64,000 nt of DNA. Origin: Paenibacillus thermotolerans (lineage in GTDB: Bacteria > Bacillota > Bacilli > Paenibacillales > YIM-B00363). Each line of letters starts with the position of its first letter. Position 1 is the first letter of the stretch. The position numbers and the translations under genes are program-made. The notes beneath the pieces were generated by a model that worked only from the letters and a program-made list of their open reading frames with translations, was not told where the DNA came from and made no database searches. This document shows, piece by piece, positions 25,147-32,572 of the stretch. Where the stretch lies: assembly GCF_028745515.1 (NCBI RefSeq), contig NZ_JAQZSG010000023.1, positions 24,722 through 88,721 on the forward strand, given 5' to 3'.

Positions 25147-25286
25147 TGACTCTTTGTCAGTCATATTGACGAATTAGTCAACGTACATTGACAAATTTGT
25201 CAGTTTGATTGACAAGCTGCGGTCGAAGTCAGCGATATTGACAATATTGTCAGCACCCGCTGACAAATTAGTCAGTATCGTTGACA
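25147..25286. repeat. Array of TGAC-N6-GTCA palindromes at 21-22 base spacing
   Basis: Perfect or near-perfect palindromes start at 25167, 25189, 25239 and 25261 (TGACGAATTAGTCA, TGACAAATTTGTCA, TGACAATATTGTCA, TGACAAATTAGTCA). A TGAC-N5-GTCA variant starts at 25147, a wider pair (TGAC at 25210, GTCA at 25228) fills the middle and a half-site is at 25282. Successive TGAC starts are 20, 22, 21, 29, 22 and 21 bases apart. The stretch is non-coding. Confidence 0.9.
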
Positions 25287-25357
25287 AAGAAAAGCCTCGT
25301 TACAAATGAGGCCGCTGAAGAACTTGCAGTTTTAAAAGCGGCAAACAGCAGCATGAC

Positions 25358-25406
25358 AAAAAGACGATCCAGTACCCGAATTTTTGAGGGAATGGATCGT
25401 CTTTTT
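25358..25406. terminator. Long bidirectional terminator hairpin
   Basis: AAAAAGACGATCCA pairs perfectly with TGGATCGTCTTTTT across a 21-base loop. The A run on the left and T run on the right allow termination in either direction. It separates the ABC operon and palindrome array from catD. Confidence 0.88.
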
Positions 25407-25451
25407 CACTGAGTATACGCCATTGAGCTTAGGCTGTTCACTTCAAAAGGC

Positions 25452-25496
25452 TTGACCAAATTCAGTATTATAAATATAATAACTTACTATAAGTAA
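25452..25496 (+). promoter_or_regulatory. catD promoter with adjacent dyad
   Basis: TTGACC at 25452-25457 and TATAAT at 25475-25480 are spaced exactly 17 bases, a near-consensus sigma-A promoter. Immediately downstream, TTACT-ATA-AGTAA at 25484-25496 is a perfect dyad covering the expected start site, a plausible operator for the HxlR-type repressor encoded at 30762 (inference). Confidence 0.65.
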
Positions 25497-25557
25497 CTAA
25501 CTGATAAAGTTAGGATTGGTTGTAGAATCAAAATCATAATAAAGGGGAGTTTGGCAA

Positions 25558-25968
25558 ATGGTAAGAAAAAACGAATTTGGTGCGGCTGTATTGAGGGTGG
25601 TATTAGGTATTACGTTCTTGATCCATGGGGTTGCAAAATTTCAAGGAGGCATCGAGAATACGGCCGGTTTTTTTGAAAGCTTAGGCTTCCCGGGCTTCGC
25701 GGCTTATATTATAGCGTTGATTGAGCTCATCGGCGGCATCGCCATGCTGCTCGGAATCGGGACAAGGATCGTAGCCGTGCTGTTTGCGCTGATCATGGCC
25801 GTTGCCATCGTTAAGGTTAAACTACTTGCTGTAGGTTTTCTTGGAAACGGGCAAATGGCGGGCTATGAGCTTGATTTGGCGTTATTGGCTATCTCGGTAT
25901 TCCTTGCGCTTAACAATAGATCACGCTGGGCATTAGATAATGTGCTGCTTCGTTCGAAGCGCGGTTAA
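25558..25968 (+). CDS. catD: DoxX family protein, CatD-like
   Basis: A 136-residue DoxX-type membrane protein with four helices (about 10-30, 45-66, 71-92 and 102-120). In Bacillus subtilis the DoxX protein CatD (YfiD) is encoded with the catechol dioxygenase CatE; the same order is found here with 16 bases between the genes. Its exact role is not known; it is thought to be part of a membrane quinone or thiol redox system. AGGGGAG precedes the ATG. Confidence 0.82.
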   Translation: MVRKNEFGAAVLRVVLGITFLIHGVAKFQGGIENTAGFFESLGFPGFAAYIIALIELIGGIAMLLGIGTRIVAVLFALIMAVAIVKVKLLAVGFLGNGQMAGYELDLALLAISVFLALNNRSRWALDNVLLRSKRG

Positions 25969-25984
25969 GGGGGGGACGCATAAC

Positions 25985-26854
25985 ATGAAGTTTCACCGTG
26001 AGCCTTATACGTTCGTAGGGCAAGTGAACCTGAAGGTTCAAAGTTTGGAGCGCGCCTTGACGTTCTACCGGAAGGTGATCGGTTTCAAGGTGCTGGATCG
26101 AACGGAAACGAAAGCGAATTTGACCGCGGACGGAAAGACGGTGCTGTTATCCGTCGAACAGCCGGAGCATGCAGTACCGAAGCAAGGAAGAACGACGGGA
26201 TTGTATCACTTTGCCCTTCTCTTGCCTTCTCGTTCCGATTTGGCGCAAATCGTTCTTCATTTTTCAGAAATGGGCATACCGGTCGGCTCTTCGGATCACT
26301 TGGTCAGCGAAGCGCTTTACTTATCCGACCCTGACGGAAACGGCATTGAAATTTATAGGGACCGCGAACCTTCGGAATGGAATTGGAGCAACGGCGAAGT
26401 GGACATGGCGGTAGATCCGCTGAATTTCAGAGATCTTCTTTCCGGCGTAACGCCGGAGCCTTGGAACGGCTTGCCGGCGGGAACGGTCATGGGGCATATT
26501 CATTTGCATGTATCCGAGCTGGGAAAGACGGAACAGTTTTATATTCAAGGACTCGGCTTTGAAGTGGTGAATCGATACGGGAGTCAAGCGTTGTTCATCT
26601 CAACCGGCAAATATCATCACCATATCGGATTAAATACGTGGAACGGCGTTGGAGCGCCAAGGCCGCCTGAAAACAGCGCCGGGCTCGAATCTTTCACATT
26701 GCATTTGCCGGACGAAGCGGCAAGGGAGCGGGTTGCGGCTCAGTTAAGAAGTATCGGTGCATCCGTTACGGAGGACAACGGCGTTCTTGTTACGGCGGAT
26801 CCTTCCGGAAACCGCATTCGTTTGCTGGCTCAGCGTGACGCGGACGACCGATGA
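25985..26854 (+). CDS. catE: Catechol-2,3-dioxygenase-like VOC protein CatE
   Basis: A 289-residue extradiol dioxygenase with two VOC modules. The N-terminal module includes the well-kept ALYLSDPDGNGIEIY. The C-terminal module carries the metal site region GHIHLHVSEL and the YHHHIGLNTW segment expected to hold the iron ligands. Bacillus CatE cleaves catechol to 2-hydroxymuconic semialdehyde and protects against catechol toxicity. The ATG at 25985 follows AAGGGGGG. Its stop overlaps the next gene region (ATGA). A divergent glyoxalase function is less likely given the catD neighbour. Confidence 0.85.
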   Translation: MKFHREPYTFVGQVNLKVQSLERALTFYRKVIGFKVLDRTETKANLTADGKTVLLSVEQPEHAVPKQGRTTGLYHFALLLPSRSDLAQIVLHFSEMGIPVGSSDHLVSEALYLSDPDGNGIEIYRDREPSEWNWSNGEVDMAVDPLNFRDLLSGVTPEPWNGLPAGTVMGHIHLHVSELGKTEQFYIQGLGFEVVNRYGSQALFISTGKYHHHIGLNTWNGVGAPRPPENSAGLESFTLHLPDEAARERVAAQLRSIGASVTEDNGVLVTADPSGNRIRLLAQRDADDR

Positions 26855-26871
26855 TTGGAGGAATGGGTGCG

Positions 26872-27942
26872 ATGCGGGAGGAAGAGCGGTCTACAAGCGC
26901 GGGAATAGAAATCGGTCTCTATACGCTTGCCGATATCGGTCCGGATCCTCATACCGGAATAACCGTAAGCGCCCGGCAAAGGATTAAGGAGATTATTGAA
27001 GCGGCGAAGCTCGCCGAAGAAGCGGGGCTTGACGTTTTCGGCGTCGGGGAGCACCATAGGCTGGACTATGCGGTGTCGGCCCCTCCGGTTGTATTGGCGG
27101 CAATCGCCCAGGCCACCGAACGAATCAAATTGACAAGTACGACGACCGTACTGAGCACCGTCGATCCCGTCCGCTTGTTCGAGGACTTTGCTACCTTGGA
27201 CTTGGTTTCGGACGGGCGTGCGGAAATAATCGCCGGACGTGGAGCATTCATCGAATCTTTCCCGTTATTCGGCTATGAGCTGGACGACTACGACGCTTTG
27301 TTTTCGGAACATATGGAATTATTTCTAAAGTTGAATGACAACGAGAAAATTACATGGGAGGGGCGGTTTCGATCCGCTCTAAGAAATGCCGAGATTGCGC
27401 CTCGGCCCGTACAGAAGCGGCTGCCCATATGGATCGGCGTCGGAGGAACGGTCGAGAGCGCGGCTCGTGCCGGCCGATTGGGCGTCGGCATGGCGATTGC
27501 CATGCTGGGCGGCGATCCGATGCGGTTTATGCCGTTGGTCGAAGCGTACCGTGAGGCGGGGATGAAGGCCGGGCATGCGCCGGACGATCTCAAGGTAGGC
27601 GTAACGGGGCACGGGTACATTGCAAAGACGACACAGCAAGCCAAGGATGAATTTTACCCTTATTATTCGAATTATTGGTCCTATGTGAATCGTCAGCGAG
27701 GGATGGCGTTTCGCATGTCGCGTGCGGATTTCGAGCATATGGCAAGCCCGAATACGGCTTTGTTCGTAGGCAGCCCGCAGCAGATCGCCGAGAAAATTCT
27801 CCGCCAGCACGAGCTTTTCGGGCATAAGCGCTTCCTCGCGCAGATCGACATCGGCGGCTTGCCCTTCGGTAAGGTTGCCGCAGGCATAGAGCTTCTGGCT
27901 GCCGAGGTAGCTCCGATCGTCCGGGAAGCAACAAGTAAATAG
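26872..27942 (+). CDS. Luciferase-like (LLM) flavin-dependent monooxygenase
   Basis: A 356-residue protein of the bacterial luciferase-like monooxygenase family (TIM barrel). Typical features are GVGEHHRLDYAVSAPPVVLA near residue 55 and the flavin-binding ELVSDGRAEI-like segment, here DLVSDGRAEIIAGRGA. It probably uses FMNH2 and oxygen to hydroxylate an aromatic or small organic compound; a role in breaking down catechol or quinone-type compounds with CatDE is inference. An in-frame ATG overlaps the catE stop, but GGAGG is correctly spaced for the ATG at 26872. Confidence 0.85.
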   Translation: MREEERSTSAGIEIGLYTLADIGPDPHTGITVSARQRIKEIIEAAKLAEEAGLDVFGVGEHHRLDYAVSAPPVVLAAIAQATERIKLTSTTTVLSTVDPVRLFEDFATLDLVSDGRAEIIAGRGAFIESFPLFGYELDDYDALFSEHMELFLKLNDNEKITWEGRFRSALRNAEIAPRPVQKRLPIWIGVGGTVESAARAGRLGVGMAIAMLGGDPMRFMPLVEAYREAGMKAGHAPDDLKVGVTGHGYIAKTTQQAKDEFYPYYSNYWSYVNRQRGMAFRMSRADFEHMASPNTALFVGSPQQIAEKILRQHELFGHKRFLAQIDIGGLPFGKVAAGIELLAAEVAPIVREATSK

Positions 27943-27944
27943 CA

Positions 27945-28820
27945 TTAACGTTTCGTTCGAACGGCTCCCGGTGCGGAGCCTGTTCTTTTTTTAAACGCTT
28001 TGGAGAAGTGGTGAACGTCCGCAAATCCGCAGTAGGACGCGATGACTTCCTGCGGAAGATCGGTCGTCTCCAGCAAGTCTTGGGCATGCCGAATGCGCAG
28101 CTCCAGCAAATACTGATGCGGCGCAACGCCGTACAGCTGCTTGAATAATGCGGTAAACCGGGAAACGGACAAGTTGGCGCGGTTTGCCATGTCCTGCACG
28201 GATAACGGCTCGGCCAGATGAAACGAAAGGTAAGAGTTGATCCAGGAGAGCGACGGCGCGGCGGTGCGCTGGGCTTTGGTCGGATGGTGATCCTCCAATA
28301 CGGCAATGATCAGCTCGGTCGCGAGCTTCTGAGCCTTCAGCTGCATGACCGGATTCCGGTGCTGCCACAGACGAATCATGTCCAGAAACGTATCCGCAAA
28401 CGAGCTCGGGCTTCGCGGCTGCAGCCGTACGGGAAGATCAACGCCGTATATATCGTTCAACCGCGGCTGCATCAAGTGCAGATAAGCCGTCAGATCGACT
28501 TGGCCGGGCTTTGTCGGAAAGCTCAGCTCCCGGTCGGGATGATAAAAGATGTCCAAGTGCGCAAACGGAGTAACGGTATCGGTGCGTCCTTCCAAATCGG
28601 CAACGCTGCCCGGCTGAATGAAGCAAAACTCGCCTCCGGCGAACAGGTGTTCCGTACCGTCGATCGTAAATCGGCATTCCCCTTCTTTAATGTAAATCAG
28701 CAAATAATCGAGAAGCCGTCTTTCCGGCACCCGCCAAGGCTTTCTCACGGCGGCAAAATCGCTTTCGCGGATAAAGGGCACTACCGGATGCTTGTTCATC
28801 AATTCCAGCAAATCATGCAT
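27945..28820 (-). CDS. AraC family transcriptional regulator
   Basis: A 291-residue regulator with an N-terminal cupin-like ligand domain (about 25-150) and a C-terminal AraC double helix-turn-helix (about 188-285; LSVQDMANRANLSVSRFTALFKQ and then EVIASYCGFADVHHFSKAFKK, both cut short here). It is convergent with the LLM gene, two bases apart, and divergent from the PhyH gene at 29046. The direct repeats at 28904 suggest it activates that gene. The inducer is unknown. Confidence 0.9.
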   Translation of the reverse strand: MHDLLELMNKHPVVPFIRESDFAAVRKPWRVPERRLLDYLLIYIKEGECRFTIDGTEHLFAGGEFCFIQPGSVADLEGRTDTVTPFAHLDIFYHPDRELSFPTKPGQVDLTAYLHLMQPRLNDIYGVDLPVRLQPRSPSSFADTFLDMIRLWQHRNPVMQLKAQKLATELIIAVLEDHHPTKAQRTAAPSLSWINSYLSFHLAEPLSVQDMANRANLSVSRFTALFKQLYGVAPHQYLLELRIRHAQDLLETTDLPQEVIASYCGFADVHHFSKAFKKRTGSAPGAVRTKR

Positions 28821-28903
28821 TCGTTTTTCCGTCCGATCTTTACGGTTCTAATGGTTCCTAGTGGTGTTAACATATCATAAGTTTTTCGACGCGGACAATA
28901 CAT

Positions 28904-28933
28904 TTTGACAAAAATGCAGGCAAGTTTGACAAA
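28904..28933 (+). promoter_or_regulatory. Direct repeat, probable AraC-type activator site
   Basis: TTTGACAAA occurs at 28904 and again at 28925, exactly 21 bases apart in the same orientation, in the divergent AraC/PhyH region. Tandem half-sites two helical turns apart are typical of AraC-family binding. Each copy also resembles a -35 box. Confidence 0.5.
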
Positions 28934-29045
28934 GAATTTACAGGGACCAAGCTGTAAAATTTTCAACATGGCATGATATCGAATGAAACATTCGCCGATA
29001 AGATTAAACAATAGAATGAAGTGGACCGAGAGGAGAATGCGAAGC

Positions 29046-29873
29046 ATGACAAATGAGATCGAAACGAACTTGCCTCCCCTTGAAAGCGATTACGAGTTGA
29101 CGAAGGAGCAGATTCAAAGCTATCAGGAAAAAGGGCACATCTATTTGAAAGGTGTAGCCGCTCCGGAGGAGATCGATGTTTACGGGCGGATCATCAGCGA
29201 TAAGGTGAAAGAGTTAAATTATCATGATAAGCCTTTGGAAGAAAGAGATACGTACGGGAAAGCGTTCATTCAAATCTGCAATCTGTGGCCAATGAGCGAA
29301 GCAATCCGAAGGTTCGTATTAGCAAGAAGATTCGCCAAAATCGCGGCTGAGCTGATGGGAGTCGAAGGAGTCCGAATTTATCACGACCAGGCCTTATTTA
29401 AGGAGCCGGGCGGCGGCCATACCCCGTGGCACCAGGACCAAATTTATTGGCCGCTCGATTGCCAAACCGTCACGATGTGGATGCCGCTCGTACCGATCTC
29501 GGAAGAGATGGGCTCGATGGAATTCGCATCCGCCTCCCATAAGGAAGGTTACATTAGCAAAATGGTCATCTCCGACGAATCGCATCGCACCTTGAAGCAA
29601 TACATTGAAGGAAAAGGCTTCGAAAGAGTCACTTACGGAGCGATGAACGCGGGAGATGCAACGTTCCACTCGGGTTGGACGCTGCACAGCGCGCCGGGCA
29701 ATCCGACCGATACGATGAGAGAAATTATGACGGTAATCTATATACCGGACGGCGTTACCATCATCGAACCGGACAGCAACGCGCGCAAGAGCGACTTGGC
29801 CACCTGGTTCCCGGGCTGCAAGCCGGGCGATTTGGCGGCCAGTCCGATTAATCCGCTCGTATATCCCGTGTAA
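29046..29873 (+). CDS. Phytanoyl-CoA dioxygenase (PhyH) family protein
   Basis: A 275-residue Fe(II)/2-oxoglutarate oxygenase. The iron site is HQD in TPWHQDQIYW (about residues 118-120) with a distal His probably in TLHSAPGNP; the arginine in REIM is a candidate 2-oxoglutarate ligand. The substrate is unknown. AGGAG at 29031 is ten bases before the chosen ATG; earlier in-frame ATGs lie upstream of or too near it. It is divergent from an AraC regulator and followed by a strong terminator, so it is a single-gene regulon unit. Confidence 0.87.
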   Translation: MTNEIETNLPPLESDYELTKEQIQSYQEKGHIYLKGVAAPEEIDVYGRIISDKVKELNYHDKPLEERDTYGKAFIQICNLWPMSEAIRRFVLARRFAKIAAELMGVEGVRIYHDQALFKEPGGGHTPWHQDQIYWPLDCQTVTMWMPLVPISEEMGSMEFASASHKEGYISKMVISDESHRTLKQYIEGKGFERVTYGAMNAGDATFHSGWTLHSAPGNPTDTMREIMTVIYIPDGVTIIEPDSNARKSDLATWFPGCKPGDLAASPINPLVYPV

Positions 29874-29880
29874 TAAGCGT

Positions 29881-29921
29881 AACGGAGTTTGCAACCGCGG
29901 TTGCCGGCTCCGTTTTTTATT
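29881..29921 (+). terminator. Rho-independent terminator after the PhyH gene
   Basis: AACGGAG pairs with CTCCGTT, with an inner GCAACC/GGTTGC stem, followed by a T run. It begins eight bases after the stop. Confidence 0.85.
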
Positions 29922-29937
29922 TATCGGAGCCGGCCGT

Positions 29938-29972
29938 TAGTATCCTCGAAGATACTATGTCACTTCAAAGTG
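29938..29972 (+). promoter_or_regulatory. Palindromes upstream of azoR
   Basis: TAGTATC-N6-GATACTA at 29938-29957 has perfect seven-base arms, and CACTT-CA-AAGTG follows at 29961-29972. The sequence AGATACTAT is shared with the leader of the divergent-acting HxlR gene near 31130. Regulation of azoR and itself by that HxlR protein is inferred. Confidence 0.55.
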
Positions 29973-30056
29973 CGTACTTAAATTATAGGATGAATCGGTT
30001 TAAAATAGTTAATGCGACTAAGAATACACAACAAGGGAAGAGGGAGTTTATACAGC

Positions 30057-30701
30057 ATGAATATACTTGTGGTCAAAGCAAACAACCGCCCTGCGGCGGA
30101 AGCGGTATCCAGCCGAATGTACGAAGCCTTTATGGCCGAACTGGAGAATAAAGGGATGAACGTAACCGTCTACGACGTATTTGAAGAAGATACGCCTTAC
30201 TTCGGACAGGAATATTTGGCCGCATTCGGCAAAGTAAGAAACGGCGTCGAATTATCGGATCATGAGGCGCGTCTCCTGGCCGCAAAGCAGAAAGCGATGG
30301 ATGCCTTATCGGCAGCGGACGTGGTCGTGTTCGCGTTCCCGTTATGGAATTTGACAATCCCGGCGAAATTGCAGACGTTCATCGATTATGTTTACGCTGC
30401 AGGGTTCGCCTTCAAATATACCCCCGAAGGAAAAGCGGTTCAATTAATGACGGACAAAAAGGCGATTTTCCTCTCCGCTCGCGGAGGAATCTATTCGTCT
30501 CCGGAAGCCGCTCCGATGGAAATGGCCGTTACTTACATGCGCAACGTATTCGGCGGCGTATTCGGCATGCAAATCGTCGACGAAGTGGTGATCGAAGGCC
30601 ATAACGCAAACCCGGCCAAAGCGCAAGAAATCATCGCTGAAGGGTTGGAGCGAGTGAAGGCTTCGGCGCGGCGTTTGGCAGATTCGGTCGTTAAACAATA
30701 A
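30057..30701 (+). CDS. azoR: FMN-dependent NADH-azoreductase AzoR
   Basis: A 214-residue flavodoxin-like azoreductase that reduces quinones and azo compounds by two electrons using NADH. The FMN-binding regions FAFPLWNLTIPAKLQTFID (about 88-106) and SARGGIY (about 138-144) are present. In Bacillus subtilis azoR1 is controlled by the HxlR-type thiol repressor YodB. Here an HxlR gene lies convergently 61 bases downstream of azoR. GAGGGAG precedes the ATG at 30057 by ten bases. It should act with catDE in quinone detoxification. Confidence 0.92.
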   Translation: MNILVVKANNRPAAEAVSSRMYEAFMAELENKGMNVTVYDVFEEDTPYFGQEYLAAFGKVRNGVELSDHEARLLAAKQKAMDALSAADVVVFAFPLWNLTIPAKLQTFIDYVYAAGFAFKYTPEGKAVQLMTDKKAIFLSARGGIYSSPEAAPMEMAVTYMRNVFGGVFGMQIVDEVVIEGHNANPAKAQEIIAEGLERVKASARRLADSVVKQ

Positions 30702-30714
30702 CAGCTTTCCACGA

Positions 30715-30752
30715 AAAAGCAGACCGGTTTCTTTATGAAATGGTCTGCTTTT
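30715..30752. terminator. Bidirectional terminator between azoR and hxlR
   Basis: AAAAGCAGACC pairs perfectly with GGTCTGCTTTT around a 16-base loop. It lies between convergent genes and has A and T runs on both sides. Confidence 0.88.
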
Positions 30753-30761
30753 CTGTATCGT

Positions 30762-31112
30762 TTATCCGATGATTTTCGATTTTGCTTTTTCCATTTTGTG
30801 CTGCCTGTGCTTTGTTCCCCATACGTGCATAGCTTCTAAGATGGGCTCTAACGTTTTTCCGTATTCGGTAATGGAATATTCGACTTTCGGAGGTACTTGC
30901 GGGTACACTTTACGCGATACGATGTCTTCTTCCTCTAATTCTCTCAGTTGGTTTGTGAGCATCTTTTGCGTAATGCCGGGCATCTTTTGTTTCAGCTTGC
31001 TAAACCGCTGGGTGCCCCCCTGCAATAGGTGGAACAAAATAATCGGTTTCCATTTTCCCGCTAATATGCCCAGAGCGTCATCCACACTGCATGGCTCCGG
31101 CTGCTTCTCCAT
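30762..31112 (-). CDS. HxlR family regulator (YodB/CatR-like)
   Basis: A 116-residue HxlR winged-helix protein. A cysteine close to the N-terminus (EPCSVDDALGILAGKWK, about residue 8) matches the redox-active Cys of YodB and CatR, which senses quinones and diamide by thiol modification. The start ATG at 31112 has AGGAGG seven bases upstream. An extended -10 element TGATATAAT lies near 31158 on the minus strand. Likely targets are azoR and possibly catDE in this window, and itself. Confidence 0.87.
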   Translation of the reverse strand: MEKQPEPCSVDDALGILAGKWKPIILFHLLQGGTQRFSKLKQKMPGITQKMLTNQLRELEEEDIVSRKVYPQVPPKVEYSITEYGKTLEPILEAMHVWGTKHRQHKMEKAKSKIIG

Positions 31113-31306
31113 CAATAACCCTCCTATCCTCTATAGTATCTTTTTGACTATTATATCACTTTGGAGCATGTAGTGGCATGGAGCGCTCGAAGCAACATCC
31201 GCCATGAGTAGAGTCTGTGGGCAGGAGTGCTTGCTTATATTAACTGTCCAAAATGGTTTACAATAACGTCATAAAGAAATCCTAAGGAAAGCGGTGCAGC
31301 CGTATT

Positions 31307-32314
31307 ATGTTGTTTTTATCGAACGATGGGATTACCGATCCCGCGATGAATCTTGCCCTCGAAGAGTATGCTTTGCGCAATCTGCCTTTGACGGACGGCG
31401 GCATTCTGCTCTTTTATATTAACGAGCCTTCGATCATTATCGGCAAAAATCAGAACACGATCGAAGAGATCAATCAGGAATATGTAGAGGAGCACGGCAT
31501 TCATGTCGTGCGGAGGCTTTCCGGCGGCGGCGCGGTGTACCATGATTTAGGCAACCTGAATTTCAGCTTCATCTCGCTGGATAACGGCGAGTCGTTCCGC
31601 AATTTCGCCAAGTTCACGAAGCCGGTGATCGACGCTCTGCGCAAGCTCGGAGTCGAGGCGGAGCTGACCGGCCGCAACGATATTCAGGTTGGGGAGCGGA
31701 AAATTTCCGGCAACGCGCAGTTCGCCACGAAGGGCCGCATGTATAGCCACGGCACGCTGCTCTTTGATTCGGAGATGGAACGGGTCGCCTCCGCGCTGCG
31801 CGTGAAGGCCGTGAAATTCGAATCGAAGAGCACGAAATCGGTGCGCTCCCGCGTCGCCAATATTAGCGAATTTTTAGCCGAGCCGATGACGATCGGGCAA
31901 TTCAGGGATGCGCTGCTGCGGGAAATTTTCGGGCGAGAGCCGCAGGATGTCCCGACCTGTCCGATGACATCGGCCGATTGGGACGCCGTCCGCAAGCTTG
32001 CCGACGAACGGTACCGGAGCTGGGATTGGAATTACGGGCGGTCCCCGAAATTCAACGTGCAGCATTCCCATAAGTTTCCCTCCGGCATCGTCGACGTGCG
32101 TCTGTTCGTGGAGGAAGGGCGGATTGCCGGCTGCAAAATTTACGGCGACTTCTTCGGTGTCGGCGAAATCGGAGATGTGGAGATGGTGCTGACCGGAGTT
32201 CGGTATGATGCGGCCTCGATTATGGAGGCACTGGAGAGCGTCGACGTAAGCCGGTACCTCGGAGGCATCACCCGTGAGGAGCTTGCAGAGCTGCTTATGC
32301 TGAAGGTGGAGTAG
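31307..32314 (+). CDS. lplA: Lipoate-protein ligase A
   Basis: A 335-residue ligase that activates lipoate with ATP and attaches it to lysines of 2-oxoacid dehydrogenases and GcvH. The lipoate-binding loop region RRLSGGGAVYHDLGNLNFSF is near residue 65-85 (quoted in part: RRLSGGGAVYHD), with GRNDIQVGERKISGNAQ near 120-137 and the C-terminal accessory domain from about 240. It matches the single-gene LplJ/LplA type in length. The ribosome site is weak. Followed by a strong terminator; monocistronic. Confidence 0.93.
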   Translation: MLFLSNDGITDPAMNLALEEYALRNLPLTDGGILLFYINEPSIIIGKNQNTIEEINQEYVEEHGIHVVRRLSGGGAVYHDLGNLNFSFISLDNGESFRNFAKFTKPVIDALRKLGVEAELTGRNDIQVGERKISGNAQFATKGRMYSHGTLLFDSEMERVASALRVKAVKFESKSTKSVRSRVANISEFLAEPMTIGQFRDALLREIFGREPQDVPTCPMTSADWDAVRKLADERYRSWDWNYGRSPKFNVQHSHKFPSGIVDVRLFVEEGRIAGCKIYGDFFGVGEIGDVEMVLTGVRYDAASIMEALESVDVSRYLGGITREELAELLMLKVE

Positions 32315-32320
32315 TGGAAG

Positions 32321-32369
32321 AAAAGCCTAAGAGCTATTGATCGTTGATCTTTGCTCTTAGGCTTTTTTT
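32321..32369 (+). terminator. Rho-independent terminator after lplA
   Basis: AAGCCTAAGAGC pairs perfectly with GCTCTTAGGCTT around an 18-base loop and runs into a T tract. Confidence 0.92.
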
Positions 32370-32372
32370 GTA

Positions 32373-32563
32373 TAGCGGATCGAAAGGTATTTATATCGCG
32401 GGGGTAAACAGTTCTTTGTTGCAATAACGGATGCGAAGGTATTTATTCCTGCCGGAATGCCGAAAAAGACAGGTTGACCGATCGGTTAAGTGCCTCCGGA
32501 TCCGTTATAAGATATACTCTGATGGGGGTTTCAGGAAATAAGTGCATCCAGATCCGTTATATA
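32373..32563. repeat. Four-copy intergenic repeat, two direct and two inverted units
   Basis: A unit of about 23 bases with the core ATAACGGAT and an end like GGTATTTAT or GGCACTTA occurs forward at about 32375 and 32427 and inverted at about 32488 and 32540. Within each pair the start-to-start distance is 52 bases. The whole block is non-coding and lies between the lplA terminator and the end of the convergent AraC gene. Confidence 0.75.
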
Positions 32564-32572
32564 AGGGCGGAT

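Noticed and set aside
25147-25286. CRISPR array
   Set aside because: The repeats are 14-base palindromes with 7-15 base gaps and no uniform spacers, and no cas gene is present.
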